The notes under the pieces were generated by a model, which made no database searches, was not told the DNA's origin, and saw only the letters and a list, made by a program, of their open reading frames with translations. A stretch of DNA of 7,077 nucleotides from SOIA01 sp050116035 (GTDB lineage Bacteria > Acidobacteriota > Aminicenantia > Aminicenantales > Aminicenantaceae). The position numbers and the translations under genes are program-made. Each line of letters starts with the position of its first letter. Positions within the stretch are counted from its first letter, which is position 1. Location of the stretch: assembly GCA_050116035.1 (NCBI GenBank), contig JASFPJ010000169.1, positions 1-7,077 of the forward strand, given 5' to 3'. Below are positions 6,348-7,077 of the stretch, piece after piece.

Positions 6348-7077
6348 ATGGAAAATAATAAAGAATCGAACGGTAAAATTATTTTTATTTCGAACAGACT
6401 TCCTGCATCGATCACCAAAAAGAAAGATGGGCTGAAAATAAAACAGAGTCCGGGAGGCCTGGCTACCTGTTTCCGGTCTCTCCAAGAGGAGGGAAAAGCT
6501 ATTTTTGTGGGCTGGCCTGGCTATTGGCCTGCGAATAACAAAGAAAAAAAAATCATAGAGAATAACCTAATAAATCATCACCAGAGCTATCCTGTCTTTA
6601 TTTCACCCGCAGAAATGAGTAAATATTATTCTGGTTTTTCGAATAGAACCCTTTGGCCCCTTTTTCATTATTTTTCGACTTATTGTGATTTTGAAGAACC
6701 AGAGTGGGAGGCTTACAAAACAGTCAATCAAAAAATTTTCCAGAAAGTTTTTGAATTAGCTGGTCCTCAAGATATCTTATGGGTTCATGATTATCATCTT
6801 ATGCTTCTTCCCTCTTTGATCAGAGAAGCTCTCCCGCAAAGTTCAATCGGGTTTTTTCTCCACATCCCTTTTCCATCTTCTGAGGTATTTCGTGTGCTCC
6901 CCTGGCGGAAGGAAATTCTTGAGGGCCTGTTGGGAGCTGATCTCATCGGTTTTCACACCTATGAATATGCCCGGCACTTTTTAAGCAGTGTGTTGAGATT
7001 GCTGGAGTATGAACACGAGTTTGGAACCATCCATGTAGGCAACAGGATCGTAAAGGTTGAGAATTTTCCCATGGGAA
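6348..7077 (+). CDS. otsA: Trehalose-6-phosphate synthase (OtsA, GT20), 3' end beyond the window
   Basis: OtsA transfers glucose from UDP-glucose (or another NDP-glucose) to glucose-6-phosphate, giving trehalose-6-phosphate in the cytoplasm. The frame runs without a stop from ATG 6348 to the window edge, encoding 243 residues. Visible family motifs are 'IFISNRLPA' (12-20), whose Arg17 contacts phosphate, 'SPGGLAT' (34-40), 'VGWPGYW', 'YSGFSNRTLWPLFHY' with W103, 'WVHDYHLMLLP' with D148, 'GFFLHIPFPSSEVFRVLP', and 'GADLIGFHTYEYARHF'. The nucleotide-binding C-terminal Rossmann domain is cut off, as is any fused phosphatase. The style of the N-terminus resembles bifunctional synthase/phosphatase proteins of about 730 residues, so a fused trehalose-6-phosphate phosphatase downstream is possible. 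The ribosome site is poor: only GGTGA (6332-6336), 11 bases before the ATG, in AT-rich sequence. The gene starts 18 bases after treT, so translation may depend on ribosomes arriving from that gene. Confidence 0.93.
   Translation, partial: MENNKESNGKIIFISNRLPASITKKKDGLKIKQSPGGLATCFRSLQEEGKAIFVGWPGYWPANNKEKKIIENNLINHHQSYPVFISPAEMSKYYSGFSNRTLWPLFHYFSTYCDFEEPEWEAYKTVNQKIFQKVFELAGPQDILWVHDYHLMLLPSLIREALPQSSIGFFLHIPFPSSEVFRVLPWRKEILEGLLGADLIGFHTYEYARHFLSSVLRLLEYEHEFGTIHVGNRIVKVENFPMG

Overview
The window is a stretch of bacterial chromosome with five protein genes, all on the + strand, in two blocks. No RNA gene, mobile element, CRISPR array or integration site is visible. The gene content suggests an anaerobic, probably fermentative bacterium: a tungsten-type aldehyde:ferredoxin oxidoreductase, a secreted sulfatase-fold hydrolase with a '...LRSLGYI' tail, and a TreT-type glycosyltransferase. 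That tail and the 'DTLRADHLGCYGY' style of sulfatase remind me of uncultured lineages near Aminicenantes/Acidobacteriota, but this is an impression from memory and not a placement.

Block 1 (1-3187, about half GC in most lines I counted) holds the aldehyde:ferredoxin oxidoreductase gene, cut at its 5' end by the window edge, and an 11-helix transporter of the neurotransmitter:sodium symporter (NSS/SNF) family. The pair fits amino-acid fermentation: import, conversion to an aldehyde by enzymes not in the window, then ferredoxin-linked oxidation to the acid. The transporter lacks both side chains that normally build sodium site Na1, so its coupling and substrate are uncertain.

An AT-rich gap (3188-3668) of about 480 bases separates the blocks and probably carries the promoter and leader of block 2.

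Block 2 (3669-7077, mostly lower in GC) encodes an exported alkaline-phosphatase-superfamily hydrolase of the sulfatase family with Thr in place of the catalytic Cys/Ser, a TreT-like trehalose glycosyltransferase, and the N-terminal 243 residues of a trehalose-6-phosphate synthase (OtsA, GT20) that runs off the right edge. The last two genes are 18 bases apart and give two different routes to trehalose in one operon. Short open frames end on, or overlap, the start codons of the hydrolase and the TreT gene, which could mean translational coupling.

I found no clearly new multi-gene system. The points most worth a second look are the paired TreT/OtsA genes, the transporter with a degraded Na1 site, and the hydrolase lacking the formylglycine motif.
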